A stretch of 64,000 nucleotides of DNA from UBA974 sp002292405 (GTDB lineage Bacteria > Bacteroidota > Bacteroidia > Flavobacteriales_D > Sanyastnellaceae), in assembly GCA_943842425.1 (NCBI GenBank), contig CALTBR010000003.1, positions 124,001 to 188,000 of the forward strand. The letters run 5' to 3'. Within the stretch, counting starts at the first letter, position 1, and each line of letters begins with the position of its first letter. Below are positions 44,436-53,148 of this stretch, piece by piece. The notes beneath the pieces were generated by a model that was given only the letters and a program-made list of their open reading frames with translations, was not told the DNA's origin and did not search any database. The translations under genes were made by a program, and so were the position numbers.

Positions 44436-45632
44436 TTACACTAATTTATTGACGGCTACCTCTATTCTTCGAACGGCTTCTTCAAGAACTTCATCTGCTG
44501 CGGCATACGAGATACGTATACATTCCGGGGTCCCAAATGCGGCCCCACTTACTGTAGCTACGTGAGCCTCTTCAATGAGGAACATTGCAACATCATCAGA
44601 GTTTTCAAGAGATTTGCCTTTGAAGTTCTTTCCAAAAAGCTCACTTACGTCTGGGAAAAGATAGAAAGCGCCCATAGGTAGGTTGAGGTTAATTCCTGGA
44701 ATTTTTGATAGGCTACCGTGCATGGCGTCACGTCTTCTAAGGAAGGCGGCAACCATTGAATTCGCGATGGAGGGGTCAGCTTCAACTGCCGTTGATGCAG
44801 CCGCTTGAGCTATGCTGCATGGGGCAGATGTAAATTGGCCTTGTATTTTCGTACAGGCGTCTGCGATCCACTTTGGTGCTCCGATGTATCCCAGTCTCCA
44901 CCCTGTCATGGCAAACCCCTTAGAGACACCGTTTACCGTAATTACTCTGTCCATCATCCCCGGTTCTGCAGCGAGACTCGCGTGCTTGGAAGTGAAGTTA
45001 ATGAGTTCGTAAATCTCATCGGAGATTGTGTACATGTTGTCGTGCTTGCGAAGGACATCAGCAAGAGCAGCAGTCTCTTCTTTTGTGTAAACTGAACCAG
45101 AGGGGTTACATGGTGAGCTGTAAATCATCATGCGCGTTTTTTCATTAATGGCAGCTTCAAGTGCCTCGGGCTTAATCTTATAATCCTCTTTGATACTCGT
45201 AGGTAGAATTACGGGTACACCCCCTGCGACCTTAACAAGTTCAACATAGCTAACCCAAAACGGCGCGGGTAAGATCACTTCGTCGCCAGGATTCACAAGG
45301 CTTAGGATTACATTGGCAAGAGATTGCTTAGCTCCAGTGCTCACTACGATTTGGTCTGAATTGTAAACCAAACCATTGTCACGCTTAAATTTCTTTGCGA
45401 TCGCATCTCTTACGCGTTGAGTGCCCGGAACTGGTGTGTAGTGGGTCTCATTCGCGTTGATTGAATCTATTCCTGATTGTTTCAGCTCGGTGGGAGTATC
45501 GAAGTCCGGTTCGCCTAAAGAAAGCGAAATGATATCAACTCCTGAAGCCTTGAGTTCACGAGCCATTTGCGCCATAGCGAGGGTGGCCGATTCAGAAAGG
45601 CGATTAAGAAGATCCGAAGTGCGTTTTTTCAT
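44436..45632 (-). CDS. Aspartate aminotransferase (class I, subgroup Ib-like)
   Basis: The 398-residue PLP aminotransferase has 'ISLSLGEPDFDTP' and 'HYTPVPGTQRVRDAIAKKF' near the N-terminus, 'MIYSSPCNPSGSVYTKEE' around the cofactor Asn, and the Schiff-base Lys in 'TVNGVSKGFAMTGWRLGYIG'. The C-terminal 'CIRISYAA' Arg binds the substrate carboxylate. It interconverts aspartate/2-oxoglutarate with oxaloacetate/glutamate. The ATG follows a perfect -7 element by four bases. Confidence 0.92.
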   Translation of the reverse strand: MKKRTSDLLNRLSESATLAMAQMARELKASGVDIISLSLGEPDFDTPTELKQSGIDSINANETHYTPVPGTQRVRDAIAKKFKRDNGLVYNSDQIVVSTGAKQSLANVILSLVNPGDEVILPAPFWVSYVELVKVAGGVPVILPTSIKEDYKIKPEALEAAINEKTRMMIYSSPCNPSGSVYTKEETAALADVLRKHDNMYTISDEIYELINFTSKHASLAAEPGMMDRVITVNGVSKGFAMTGWRLGYIGAPKWIADACTKIQGQFTSAPCSIAQAAASTAVEADPSIANSMVAAFLRRRDAMHGSLSKIPGINLNLPMGAFYLFPDVSELFGKNFKGKSLENSDDVAMFLIEEAHVATVSGAAFGTPECIRISYAAADEVLEEAVRRIEVAVNKLV

Positions 45633-45636
45633 TCGT

Positions 45637-45644
45637 CAAAGGTA
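45637..45644 (-). promoter_or_regulatory. -7 element of the aspartate aminotransferase gene
   Basis: TACCTTTG on the minus strand, a perfect TAnnTTTG, four bases before the ATG at 45632 and directly after the stop of the upstream symporter gene. A leaderless mRNA is implied. Confidence 0.55.
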
Positions 45645-45645
45645 G

Positions 45646-47103
45646 TTATTTCTCAGGAAGAAGGGCGAGTCCGAGCGCTGTAATTGCTCCATTAATTGGA
45701 AGTAGTGCAAAGCCAAAACTAAAGCCGTATTTCGCCTTCAAATAGTACTCGATGAAGTAACATAGAATAGGCGCACTGATTGCAACATATGGGATGAGTT
45801 GATCTGTCGGCATTCGCTTCGACAAAAGCCCGAAGAAGAATAGACCTAATAGCGGCCCGTAAGTGTAATTCGCAGCTGTAAATAAAGCTGCTACAACACT
45901 GCTGTCGTTTACCGATTTAAATAGCATGATGGAGATGAAAAGGACTCCAGTTAGTGCTATATGAACGCGAGATCGAGTTCGTTCAGCACGTCTTTCATCC
46001 ATGTTTGGCGTGTCTAAAAGATCAACACATGTCGAAGTCGTGAGAGCCGTCAAGGCCGAGTCAGCCGAGCTGAACGCCGAAGCCAGCAGTCCTACTAAAA
46101 ACACGCCGCCCATCATCACCCCAAGTGTTCCATCTAAAGCCAGCATTGGAAACAACTTGTCCGCTTGCTCTGGTATGGCAATTCCATTTGCATTTGCGTG
46201 TATGTACAAGAGTGCCCCAAGTGAGAGGAACAATATATTCGCTAGAAACAGTACGATTGCGAAGCTTCCCATATTCCATCTCGCGGCTTTGAGGTTTTCG
46301 CACGAAAGATTTTTCTGCATCATATCTTGGTCTAGACCTGTCATTGCGATGCAGACAAACGCACCCGCTAAGAAATGTTTCACGAAGTGATTTCCGGCTT
46401 TCCAATCATCGAAAACAAATATTTTCGTCATCCCAGAGGATTTTACGAGTTCGGGAATTTCCGTCCAGTGTGCACCTTGCGTATTCGCTATGGCGAGGAC
46501 AGTAAGGATGACGGCGGTGAGCATAGCGGCAGTTTGGACTGTATCTGTCCAAATTACAGTGGCCATCCCTCCTTTGCGAGTGTAGAGGTAAATGACGGCC
46601 AACACCACCGCTACTATCACAGCGAACGCCCAGCTAGGTACACTTTGTGAGAACATCGGCTCCAAGATGGCGAGTTCAACAACGATCGCCACTAGGAAGA
46701 GTCGGAATGACGCACCTATTATTCTTGAGAGCATAAAAAACGATGCCCCAGTTTTATAAGAAGAATTCCCAAAACGGCCTTGTAAATAGGTGTAGATACT
46801 CGTTAGCCCAAGTCTGTAATAGAGGGGGAGGAGTACGGCCATAATAAAGACATATCCTGCCATAAATCCCATCACCATTTGCAGGTAAGTAAAGTCTGCA
46901 GAACCCACCATTCCCGGAACGGAAATGAAAGTCACTCCACTTAAGGACGCTCCAACCATCCCAAAAGCAACGACATACCAAGGTGCTTTTCGCCCAGCCA
47001 GAAAGAAATCAGAAGCTTTCTTATTACGTCCAGTTAGGTGAGCTATGATAAATAACAGACCTACATAGAGCCCTGAAATAAGTAAAAAAGTGGTCTGCGA
47101 CAT
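45646..47103 (-). CDS. Sodium:solute symporter (SSS family)
   Basis: The protein of about 485 residues has roughly 13 membrane helices and SSS-family segments: 'KASDFFLAGRKAPWYVVAFGMVGASLSGVTFISVPGM' at the N-terminus, and 'GVFLVGLLASAFSSADSALTALTTSTCVDLL' around the sodium site in helix 8. The substrate cannot be told. The ATG at 47103 is preferred to a TTG at 47112, which would overlap the -7 element TATCTTGC. It is divergent from recR. Confidence 0.88.
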   Translation of the reverse strand: MSQTTFLLISGLYVGLLFIIAHLTGRNKKASDFFLAGRKAPWYVVAFGMVGASLSGVTFISVPGMVGSADFTYLQMVMGFMAGYVFIMAVLLPLYYRLGLTSIYTYLQGRFGNSSYKTGASFFMLSRIIGASFRLFLVAIVVELAILEPMFSQSVPSWAFAVIVAVVLAVIYLYTRKGGMATVIWTDTVQTAAMLTAVILTVLAIANTQGAHWTEIPELVKSSGMTKIFVFDDWKAGNHFVKHFLAGAFVCIAMTGLDQDMMQKNLSCENLKAARWNMGSFAIVLFLANILFLSLGALLYIHANANGIAIPEQADKLFPMLALDGTLGVMMGGVFLVGLLASAFSSADSALTALTTSTCVDLLDTPNMDERRAERTRSRVHIALTGVLFISIMLFKSVNDSSVVAALFTAANYTYGPLLGLFFFGLLSKRMPTDQLIPYVAISAPILCYFIEYYLKAKYGFSFGFALLPINGAITALGLALLPEK

Positions 47104-47108
47104 GGTGT

Positions 47109-47116
47109 GCAAGATA
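47109..47116 (-). promoter_or_regulatory. -7 element of the sodium:solute symporter gene
   Basis: TATCTTGC on the minus strand, five bases before the ATG at 47103; close to TAnnTTTG. Confidence 0.4.
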
Positions 47117-47167
47117 CTTGTTGGGTTCTTGTTTCGATGCGCACGATATGCAGTTTATATTTACGGT

Positions 47168-47779
47168 GTGCAACAACTCCCATCCCGCCTCATAGAAGCC
47201 GCAGTAGACCAAATAGCTACTCTTCCTGGTATAGGTCGCCGAACGGCATTGCGTCTAGCACTGAGTTTGTTACGGAGAGATACAGAACGAGTTAGATCGC
47301 TTTCAGATGCGTTGATTGCGATGAGTGAGGGGGTGTCGCCTTGTGGGGTTTGTCACAACCTCACAGAGCAGGATGTTTGTTCTATTTGTCAAACTCCAGA
47401 AAGGAATAGGGGGCTCATTTGTGTTGTTGAGGATATCCGAGATCTTCTTGCCATAGAAAATGTCGGGACTTATCGGGGAGTATATCACGTACTTGGAGGC
47501 GTAATAAGTCCCATGGATGGTGTGGGACCCGCAGATATAAATATCGCAGCTCTTGTCTTAAGAATTTCTGAGTTTGATGGAGATGCCGAAGTAATTTTTG
47601 CTCTCCCTTCTACGATGGAAGGTGACACTACGTCATTTTACCTTTATAAAAAATTAGCAGGGTTTGATATAAAAGTAACCACCTTAGCAAGGGGTATCGC
47701 TGTCGGAGAAGCTTTGCAGCATGCTGATGAAGCTACATTAGCTCGCTCGATGGATAACAGAACTCTTTACGAAATTTAG
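47168..47779 (+). CDS. recR: Recombination protein RecR
   Basis: The protein of about 203 residues has the helix-hairpin-helix 'IATLPGIGRRTALRLALSLL', a four-Cys zinc finger 'CGVCHNLTEQDVCSICQ' and a Toprim domain ('LICVVEDIRDLLAIENVGTYRGVYHVLGG'). RecR with RecO and RecF loads RecA at gaps. The GTG at 47168 gives the family's usual N-terminus and length; an upstream frame back to 47090 would overlap the symporter promoter and add unlike residues. Confidence 0.94.
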   Translation: MQQLPSRLIEAAVDQIATLPGIGRRTALRLALSLLRRDTERVRSLSDALIAMSEGVSPCGVCHNLTEQDVCSICQTPERNRGLICVVEDIRDLLAIENVGTYRGVYHVLGGVISPMDGVGPADINIAALVLRISEFDGDAEVIFALPSTMEGDTTSFYLYKKLAGFDIKVTTLARGIAVGEALQHADEATLARSMDNRTLYEI

Positions 47780-47782
47780 TTG

Positions 47783-49666
47783 ATGCAACTGTCGGTCATC
47801 ATAGTCAGCTATAACGTTGAGGCATTCCTAGCGCAATGCCTCGTTTCTGTCGAGCGTGCGATAACACACTATTCTGAAGTTTCAGGTAAAAATGATGTTA
47901 TAGAAGTATGCGTAGTCGATAATATTTCTGTAGATGGCACCACTGAGATGGTGAAAACTAAATTCCCTTGGGTTAAGCTCATTGAGAATACAGAAAACGT
48001 AGGGTTTTCTATTGCAAATAACCAAGCTATTAAAATATCTGAAGCCAAGTACATTCTACTCCTCAACCCCGACACCGTTGTCCAAGAAGATACCTTCACA
48101 GAGTGTATGACATTCGCCGACGCCACACCTAAGTTGGGTTGTTTAGGTGTCCCAATGTTCGACGGCACAGGTACGTTTTTACCTGAGAGTAAAAGGGGAA
48201 TACCTACACCTTGGGCTTCGTTTTGTAGGATATCCGGACTATTTCACTTTGCTACTGGAAGTAAGAACTTGAACAGTTATTACGCCGGTCATCTTAGCGA
48301 AAACGAGACAAATAAAATCGAAATCCTATGCGGTGCCTTCATGTGGATGCGACGTGAAACCCTCCTAGAAGTCGGGGTTTTAGACGAGGATTTCTTTATG
48401 TACGGAGAGGATATCGATTTGAGCTGGAGGATCATCAAAGGAGGTTGGGATAATTATTATTTCTCAGGAACTCGTATCATTCACTATAAGGGCGAGAGTA
48501 CGAAGAAAGGCAGCCTCAACTACGTTACGATTTTTTACAACGCCATGCTCATTTTTGCAGCCAAACATTTTGAAGGCTCTCAGGCGAGCATATTTAACAT
48601 GTTTATACGTACAGCTATCTATGCGAGGGCCGGGGTTTCTATTATTCGGAGAGTATTGTCAAAAATAAGTTGGCCCGTTCTTGAAGGATTTGCTCTTTAC
48701 GTGGGGCTCTTTATTTTACTTGGCTTTTACTCAGATTATTCAGGAATACAATACGATAAATCCTGGACTATCAAAGCTCTTGGCATCTATTCGGTTTTCT
48801 GGGTTTACACGCTTTACCTTTTCGGTGGATATGACAAGCCATGGATCCCACGAAGAGTAATCCGAGGATTCGCAGTCGGTTCGCTGGTGTTAATTGCAGG
48901 ATATGGACTGCTTCCTGAAGCGCTCCGATTTTCCAGAGCGATCCTCTTACTTGGATCGATATGGTTTGCTGCTGTTGTGATTTTGGGTCGCATAATGATA
49001 GGAGGTTGGCGTTTAAATTCCAAACCGACTTCTCGCCTCATCATCGCCTTTCCAACGGAATCCACAGCCATCTCAAACATGCTCGATTCTGTTGAAATTC
49101 GTGGAGACATCTCCGATTCCACAACTGTGATAAGTCCAGATGAAATCAACACTATTTTTGATGTCGTAAGGGTAAAGTCGATAGGAGAGGTTGTTTTCAG
49201 TGGTAGAGATGTAAGCGCGACAGATATAATTACCGCTCTTTCCTCTTTGGTTAATAAAACGGTGGTGTGTAGAATTGCTTGGACTGATGACGGATCCGTT
49301 ATGGGGGCAGGCGGTCCAGGTCCAGACCCTGTCACCGAACTCGATAGAGCTATTTACGGCCCCTCGGCCAGACGCTCAAAACGCATTTTAGATCTACTTA
49401 CTTCTTTCACATTCCTTCTTTTATCACCTCTACTTATCATCTCGGGCCGATCTCTTTGGATATCTCGCTCCTTTAGAGTCCTCATGGGAAAAGCAACTTG
49501 GGTAGGGATTAATGCTCCTGGGGAAGAGTCACGCCCCTCTGTATTTAATGCTGTCGAAAGCGATGACGATAGAATCAGGGAGAGACTGAACTTAGCTTAC
49601 GCTCGAAAATACAACTGGTTTGAAGACTTGAAGCTTGTTCTTCGTGCGTTATTCATTCGGTCATAG
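47783..49666 (+). CDS. GT2 glycosyltransferase fused to a degenerate polyprenyl-phosphate sugar-transferase module
   Basis: The protein of about 627 residues starts with a GT2 domain (about 1-245): 'QLSVIIVSYNVEAFLAQCL', DxD-like 'LLLNPDTVV' and 'DEDFFMYGEDIDLSWRI', which resembles rhamnosyltransferases. Residues about 290-410 carry five or so membrane helices. Residues about 415-500 look like the nucleotide-binding segment of sugar-lipid transferases. The end resembles a shrunken bacterial sugar transferase: 'RSKRILDLLTSFTFLLLSPLLII', 'VLMGKATWVGI' (cf. vlkGxmSlVGpRP) and 'YNWFEDLKLVLRAL'. The catalytic stretch normally between these is missing, so that part is probably not active. An envelope-polysaccharide role is likely. 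ATG 47783 directly follows the recR stop. Confidence 0.8.
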   Translation: MQLSVIIVSYNVEAFLAQCLVSVERAITHYSEVSGKNDVIEVCVVDNISVDGTTEMVKTKFPWVKLIENTENVGFSIANNQAIKISEAKYILLLNPDTVVQEDTFTECMTFADATPKLGCLGVPMFDGTGTFLPESKRGIPTPWASFCRISGLFHFATGSKNLNSYYAGHLSENETNKIEILCGAFMWMRRETLLEVGVLDEDFFMYGEDIDLSWRIIKGGWDNYYFSGTRIIHYKGESTKKGSLNYVTIFYNAMLIFAAKHFEGSQASIFNMFIRTAIYARAGVSIIRRVLSKISWPVLEGFALYVGLFILLGFYSDYSGIQYDKSWTIKALGIYSVFWVYTLYLFGGYDKPWIPRRVIRGFAVGSLVLIAGYGLLPEALRFSRAILLLGSIWFAAVVILGRIMIGGWRLNSKPTSRLIIAFPTESTAISNMLDSVEIRGDISDSTTVISPDEINTIFDVVRVKSIGEVVFSGRDVSATDIITALSSLVNKTVVCRIAWTDDGSVMGAGGPGPDPVTELDRAIYGPSARRSKRILDLLTSFTFLLLSPLLIISGRSLWISRSFRVLMGKATWVGINAPGEESRPSVFNAVESDDDRIRERLNLAYARKYNWFEDLKLVLRALFIRS

Positions 49667-49797
49667 GTTACCCACACGTGTGATGTCGTCTAAATTTAAA
49701 ATGCTGATTTTTAGAATTTGGCAACCATTAAAAATACAATTGCTTTGAAGACCTCAAGCTTATCCTGTACGCATTACTTTTGCAATCTGTAAACTGA
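49606..49797 (+). repeat. Direct repeat: duplicated C-terminal coding tail of the GT2 fusion gene
   Basis: The last 20 codons of the GT2 fusion (from 49606, KYNWFEDLKLVLRALFIRS, stop) recur in diverged form 125 bases later (from 49731, KYNCFEDLKLILYALLLQS, in frame to a TGA at 49795). The second copy has no start and is preceded by an in-frame TAA. It reads as the remnant of a second, mostly deleted gene or tail. Confidence 0.7.
49775..49782 (+). promoter_or_regulatory. -7 element of the E2 acyltransferase gene
   Basis: TACTTTTG, a perfect TAnnTTTG, 19 bases before the ATG at 49802. It lies inside the remnant repeat tail. No good -33 box at standard spacing. Confidence 0.45.
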
Positions 49798-49801
49798 TTA
49801 C

Positions 49802-51163
49802 ATGGCAATCATAGAAATCCTACTTCCTAAAATGGGCGAAAGCGTGGCAGAGGCCACTATTATTAAGTTTCTAGTTGATGCAGGGGCAAGTGTCGAAGCA
49901 GACGAAGCCGTAGTAGAAATAGCAACTGATAAGGTTGACAGTGAAGTTCCAGCTCCTGAAGATGGAGTACTTGTTGAATGGCTTGTCTCTAAAGATGACG
50001 TAGTTCAGGTTGGAGATCCTATTGCGAGATTCGAGATTGGTGGCGAAGCTAGTTCTTCAGCATCTGTATCAGAATCTTCTGCCGCTCCTCAAGCTGAGCC
50101 TTCTCCAGTTCCTTCTCAAGAAGTTGTTGAAATGGTTTCCGCTCCACTTACAGCAGCAGCTGTCAGTGCTCCAGCAAGAACTGGTGAATCTGGGCGTTTC
50201 TACTCTCCACTAGTAAGAAGCATCGCTTTTGAAGAGGGAGTAAGCATGGAAGATCTTGAGTCTATAACGGGCACTGGTGCTGAAGGTCGTGTGACGAAGA
50301 AGGATATGATTGCGTATCTAGCGAGTCGTGGTGCAACAACATCCACAACAGCAAAGTCATCACCAGCTAATCTAACGAAACCGTCTATAACATATAACGT
50401 CTCTGCTTCATCTACTGAGCCGCATCCTGCATTCAAATCTATCTCAGGCGGATATGAAATCGTTGAGATGGATAGGATGCGTAAGGTGATAGCCAAACAC
50501 ATGGTTGATTCGGTGCAAACTTCACCTCATGTTACTTCTTTTGTTGAAGCGGATGTGACGAGTTTGGTACTTTGGAGAAATAAGAATAAGAAAGCATTTC
50601 AAGAAAAGTTTGGTGAAAAACTCACTTTTACTCCTTTAATTGCTGAAGCTATTGTTAAGTCTATTGTTGATTTTCCTGGAGTTAATGCTAGTATTGATGG
50701 GGATAACGTGGTGATTCATAAAGGGATTCATCTAGGAATGGCTGCGGCTCTTCCTACAGGCAATCTCATTGTTCCAGTTATTAAAAATGCCAACTCATAT
50801 AATCTGCAAGGGCTCGCTCGTGCAATTAATGATTTAGCCAATCGTGCAAGACTAGGTCAATTAGGTCCTGATGATATTTCTGGTGGTACCTATACTATGA
50901 GTAATGTAGGAACTTTTGGAAACGTAATGGGAACACCTATTATAAACCAACCTCAGGTTGGAATTCTCGCACTAGGAGCCATACGTAAAAAGCCAGCTGT
51001 TATTGAAACTCCTGAAGGAGATGTTATTGCAGTGCGTCATATGATGTTTCTTTCTCACAGCTATGACCACAGAGTCGTTGATGGTCAGTTAGGTGGTAGT
51101 TTCGTTCAAAGAGTAGCTGATTACTTAGAAGCGTTTTCTTTAGATCGCCTATTAGAAGGATAA
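49802..51163 (+). CDS. 2-oxoacid dehydrogenase E2 (dihydrolipoamide acyltransferase)
   Basis: The 453-residue protein has one lipoyl domain with the lipoylated Lys at about 44 ('EIATDKVDSEVPAP'). A Ser/Ala/Pro linker follows, then an E1/E3-binding domain (about 136-172, 'YSPLVRSIAFEEGVSMEDLESITGTGAEGRVTKKD') and a catalytic domain ending in 'SHSYDHRVVDGQLGG' (His423, Asp427). It transfers acyl groups to CoA in a pyruvate, 2-oxoglutarate or branched-chain complex. The 'DKVDSEVPAP' form fits branched-chain-type E2 of Bacteroidota, but E1 and E3 are not nearby, so the substrate is open. Confidence 0.92.
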   Translation: MAIIEILLPKMGESVAEATIIKFLVDAGASVEADEAVVEIATDKVDSEVPAPEDGVLVEWLVSKDDVVQVGDPIARFEIGGEASSSASVSESSAAPQAEPSPVPSQEVVEMVSAPLTAAAVSAPARTGESGRFYSPLVRSIAFEEGVSMEDLESITGTGAEGRVTKKDMIAYLASRGATTSTTAKSSPANLTKPSITYNVSASSTEPHPAFKSISGGYEIVEMDRMRKVIAKHMVDSVQTSPHVTSFVEADVTSLVLWRNKNKKAFQEKFGEKLTFTPLIAEAIVKSIVDFPGVNASIDGDNVVIHKGIHLGMAAALPTGNLIVPVIKNANSYNLQGLARAINDLANRARLGQLGPDDISGGTYTMSNVGTFGNVMGTPIINQPQVGILALGAIRKKPAVIETPEGDVIAVRHMMFLSHSYDHRVVDGQLGGSFVQRVADYLEAFSLDRLLEG

Positions 51164-51169
51164 GTCAAT

Positions 51170-52018
51170 ATGGATTTAGAATCAGCTCTTAAAAATTTAC
51201 ATCTCAAGAGGCCATTAGTGGTGTTCGATCTTGAAACTACTGGAGTACAAGTCGGAACGGATAGAATTGTTGAAATTGCGATGATTAAGATTTCTCCTGA
51301 CGGGTCTGTAGTGCGTAAGCCAGAGAAGGCGGGGAATGAATATAGAATTCTTGTCAATCCAGAGATGCCTATCCCCCTTGAGTCTTCTCTTGTTCATGGA
51401 GTTTATGACGATGATGTAAAAAGTAAGCACACCTTTGGAGTTATCGCGCCAGGGTTAGTGAAATTTCTTCATAATTGTGACTTAGGTGGATTTAATAGCA
51501 ACCGTTTTGACGTGCCTATGTTAGCTGAGGAGTTTTTGAGGGTAGGAGTGGATTTCGGATTAGAAGGCCGCAATCTAATAGATGTCCAAAATATCTTCCA
51601 CAAGATGGAGCAACGCACCCTCAAAGCTGCCTACAGATTTTACTGCGATAAAGAACTCGAGGGAGCTCATGAAGCTTACCCCGATACTGCCGCAACACTA
51701 GAAATTCTCGTGAGTCAACTTGAAAAATATTCTGACGCGACGATTAGCGACAGCCGAGGCGAAACAGTGGGGCCCGTACCATCGGATATGGATGAGCTCC
51801 ACAAGTTTTGCCAACGAACTCACAACGCAGACCTCGCAGGAAGACTCATATATAATGACGATGGGGTAATCGTATTTAATTTTGGTAAGAATAAGGGAGT
51901 TTCTGTAAAGGAACTTATTGAGCGTGATCCTGGATATTTTGGCTGGATGATGAATGGAGATTTCCCTCGATATACTAAGCGTGTCTTGGAACAAATTAAA
52001 GAGGGCACCCTTAAATAA
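51170..52018 (+). CDS. DEDDh-type 3'-5' exonuclease (DnaQ-like)
   Basis: The 282-residue protein has the three exonuclease motifs: ExoI 'LVVFDLETTGVQVGTDRIVEIAMI', ExoII 'DLGGFNSNRFDVPMLAEEF' and ExoIII 'HEAYPDTAATLEIL' (DEDDh His). A C-terminal segment from about residue 220 ('IVFNFGKNKGVSVKELIERDPGYFGWMMNGDFP') matches the small domain that often follows such exonucleases in Bacteroidota. The role may be proofreading or RNA/DNA trimming. It begins seven bases after the E2 stop. Confidence 0.88.
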   Translation: MDLESALKNLHLKRPLVVFDLETTGVQVGTDRIVEIAMIKISPDGSVVRKPEKAGNEYRILVNPEMPIPLESSLVHGVYDDDVKSKHTFGVIAPGLVKFLHNCDLGGFNSNRFDVPMLAEEFLRVGVDFGLEGRNLIDVQNIFHKMEQRTLKAAYRFYCDKELEGAHEAYPDTAATLEILVSQLEKYSDATISDSRGETVGPVPSDMDELHKFCQRTHNADLAGRLIYNDDGVIVFNFGKNKGVSVKELIERDPGYFGWMMNGDFPRYTKRVLEQIKEGTLK

Positions 52019-52025
52019 TCGGGGT

Positions 52026-53132
52026 TTGAAAATTGCAGTACTTGTCTCTAACGACCTTACATTCGATCAACGTGTAAGGAAAACCTGTGAGGTAATGATT
52101 GCAGCTGGGCACGAGCCCATTTTAGTTGGACGTGCACTTCCTGAATCTGATCCTTACGATGGCCCTGGCAGTGCTGTACGCTTTCCTTTGTTCTTCAAAT
52201 CTGGACCTCTTTTCTATACGGAATTACAAATTTCATTACTTAAATGGTTAGGTAAAGCAGAGATAGATAGGATCTGGGCCAACGATCTTGATACTCTGTT
52301 GCCGTCTATTGTCGTAGGTCGTCATAGAAAGATTCCTGTAGTTTATGACTCACATGAGTTTTTTACTGAGGCCGCTGGGCTCACTGGGAAGCCGCTGAGA
52401 AGAAAGATTTGGCTTTTTATAGAGAAATATTGTATCTCTAAGTTAGATAAGATGCTCACCGTCAACGAGTCCATAGCTAAGGAGTTTAGACAGCGCTACG
52501 GTGTTAAAGTCGACGTCCTGCGCAATATGCCTGTCTTAAAGTCAATTCCGGATGTTACTACACGAACTGCATTTTTAGAATTTGGCATCCCAACAGATCT
52601 ACCCATCCTCCTTCTTCAAGGCGCATATATGGATAGAGACCGTGGCACCTCGGATGCCGTCGATGCCCTTGCTGTTATGACTGACGTAAGGTTAGTTCTT
52701 GTTGGAGCCGGAATCGAATTCGATGAATCTGTAGAGCGAATGAATGATCCCAGGTGGAAGGATAGACTACACTGTATTCCCCGCCTAAATTATGATAAGC
52801 TACGTATTCTAACTGCTTCAGCAGACGTTGGTCTTTCCTTAGACAAAGGCCTTCATGCCAATTACTTACTTAGTCTGCCAAACAAACTGTTTGATTTCAT
52901 TCATGTGGGGTTGCCTATCGTAGCTAGTCCCATGGTTGAAGTCCGCCAAATAGTAGAAGAGAATGGGGTAGGGGTGGTCTTAAAAGACGTAACCTCTGAG
53001 GCTATTTCTGATGGCGTAGCGCAGATACTCTCTAAGCCACGCGAGTTTTGGTTTTCAAAATGTATGATTGCAAGAGAAAATCTTCATTGGGATGTTGATT
53101 CTCATCTTATTACGGAGTATCTAGAGGGGTAG
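52026..53132 (+). CDS. GT4-type glycosyltransferase (GT-B fold)
   Basis: This protein of about 368 residues starts 'LKIAVLVSNDLTFDQRVRKTCEVMIAAGHEPILVGR', the N-terminal GT-B pattern of group-1 transferases. 'VYDSHEFFTEAAGL' and a C-terminal 'SLPNKLFDFIHVGLPIVASPMVEVRQIVEENGVGVVL' carry the donor-site acidic loop. The TTG at 52026 is chosen over an ATG at 51954, because the latter lies 65 bases inside the exonuclease gene and adds 24 unconserved residues. It probably builds a surface polysaccharide. It converges with the GT2 gene next door. Confidence 0.82.
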   Translation: MKIAVLVSNDLTFDQRVRKTCEVMIAAGHEPILVGRALPESDPYDGPGSAVRFPLFFKSGPLFYTELQISLLKWLGKAEIDRIWANDLDTLLPSIVVGRHRKIPVVYDSHEFFTEAAGLTGKPLRRKIWLFIEKYCISKLDKMLTVNESIAKEFRQRYGVKVDVLRNMPVLKSIPDVTTRTAFLEFGIPTDLPILLLQGAYMDRDRGTSDAVDALAVMTDVRLVLVGAGIEFDESVERMNDPRWKDRLHCIPRLNYDKLRILTASADVGLSLDKGLHANYLLSLPNKLFDFIHVGLPIVASPMVEVRQIVEENGVGVVLKDVTSEAISDGVAQILSKPREFWFSKCMIARENLHWDVDSHLITEYLEG

Positions 53133-53148
53133 TTGGTTTTGTATAGCG

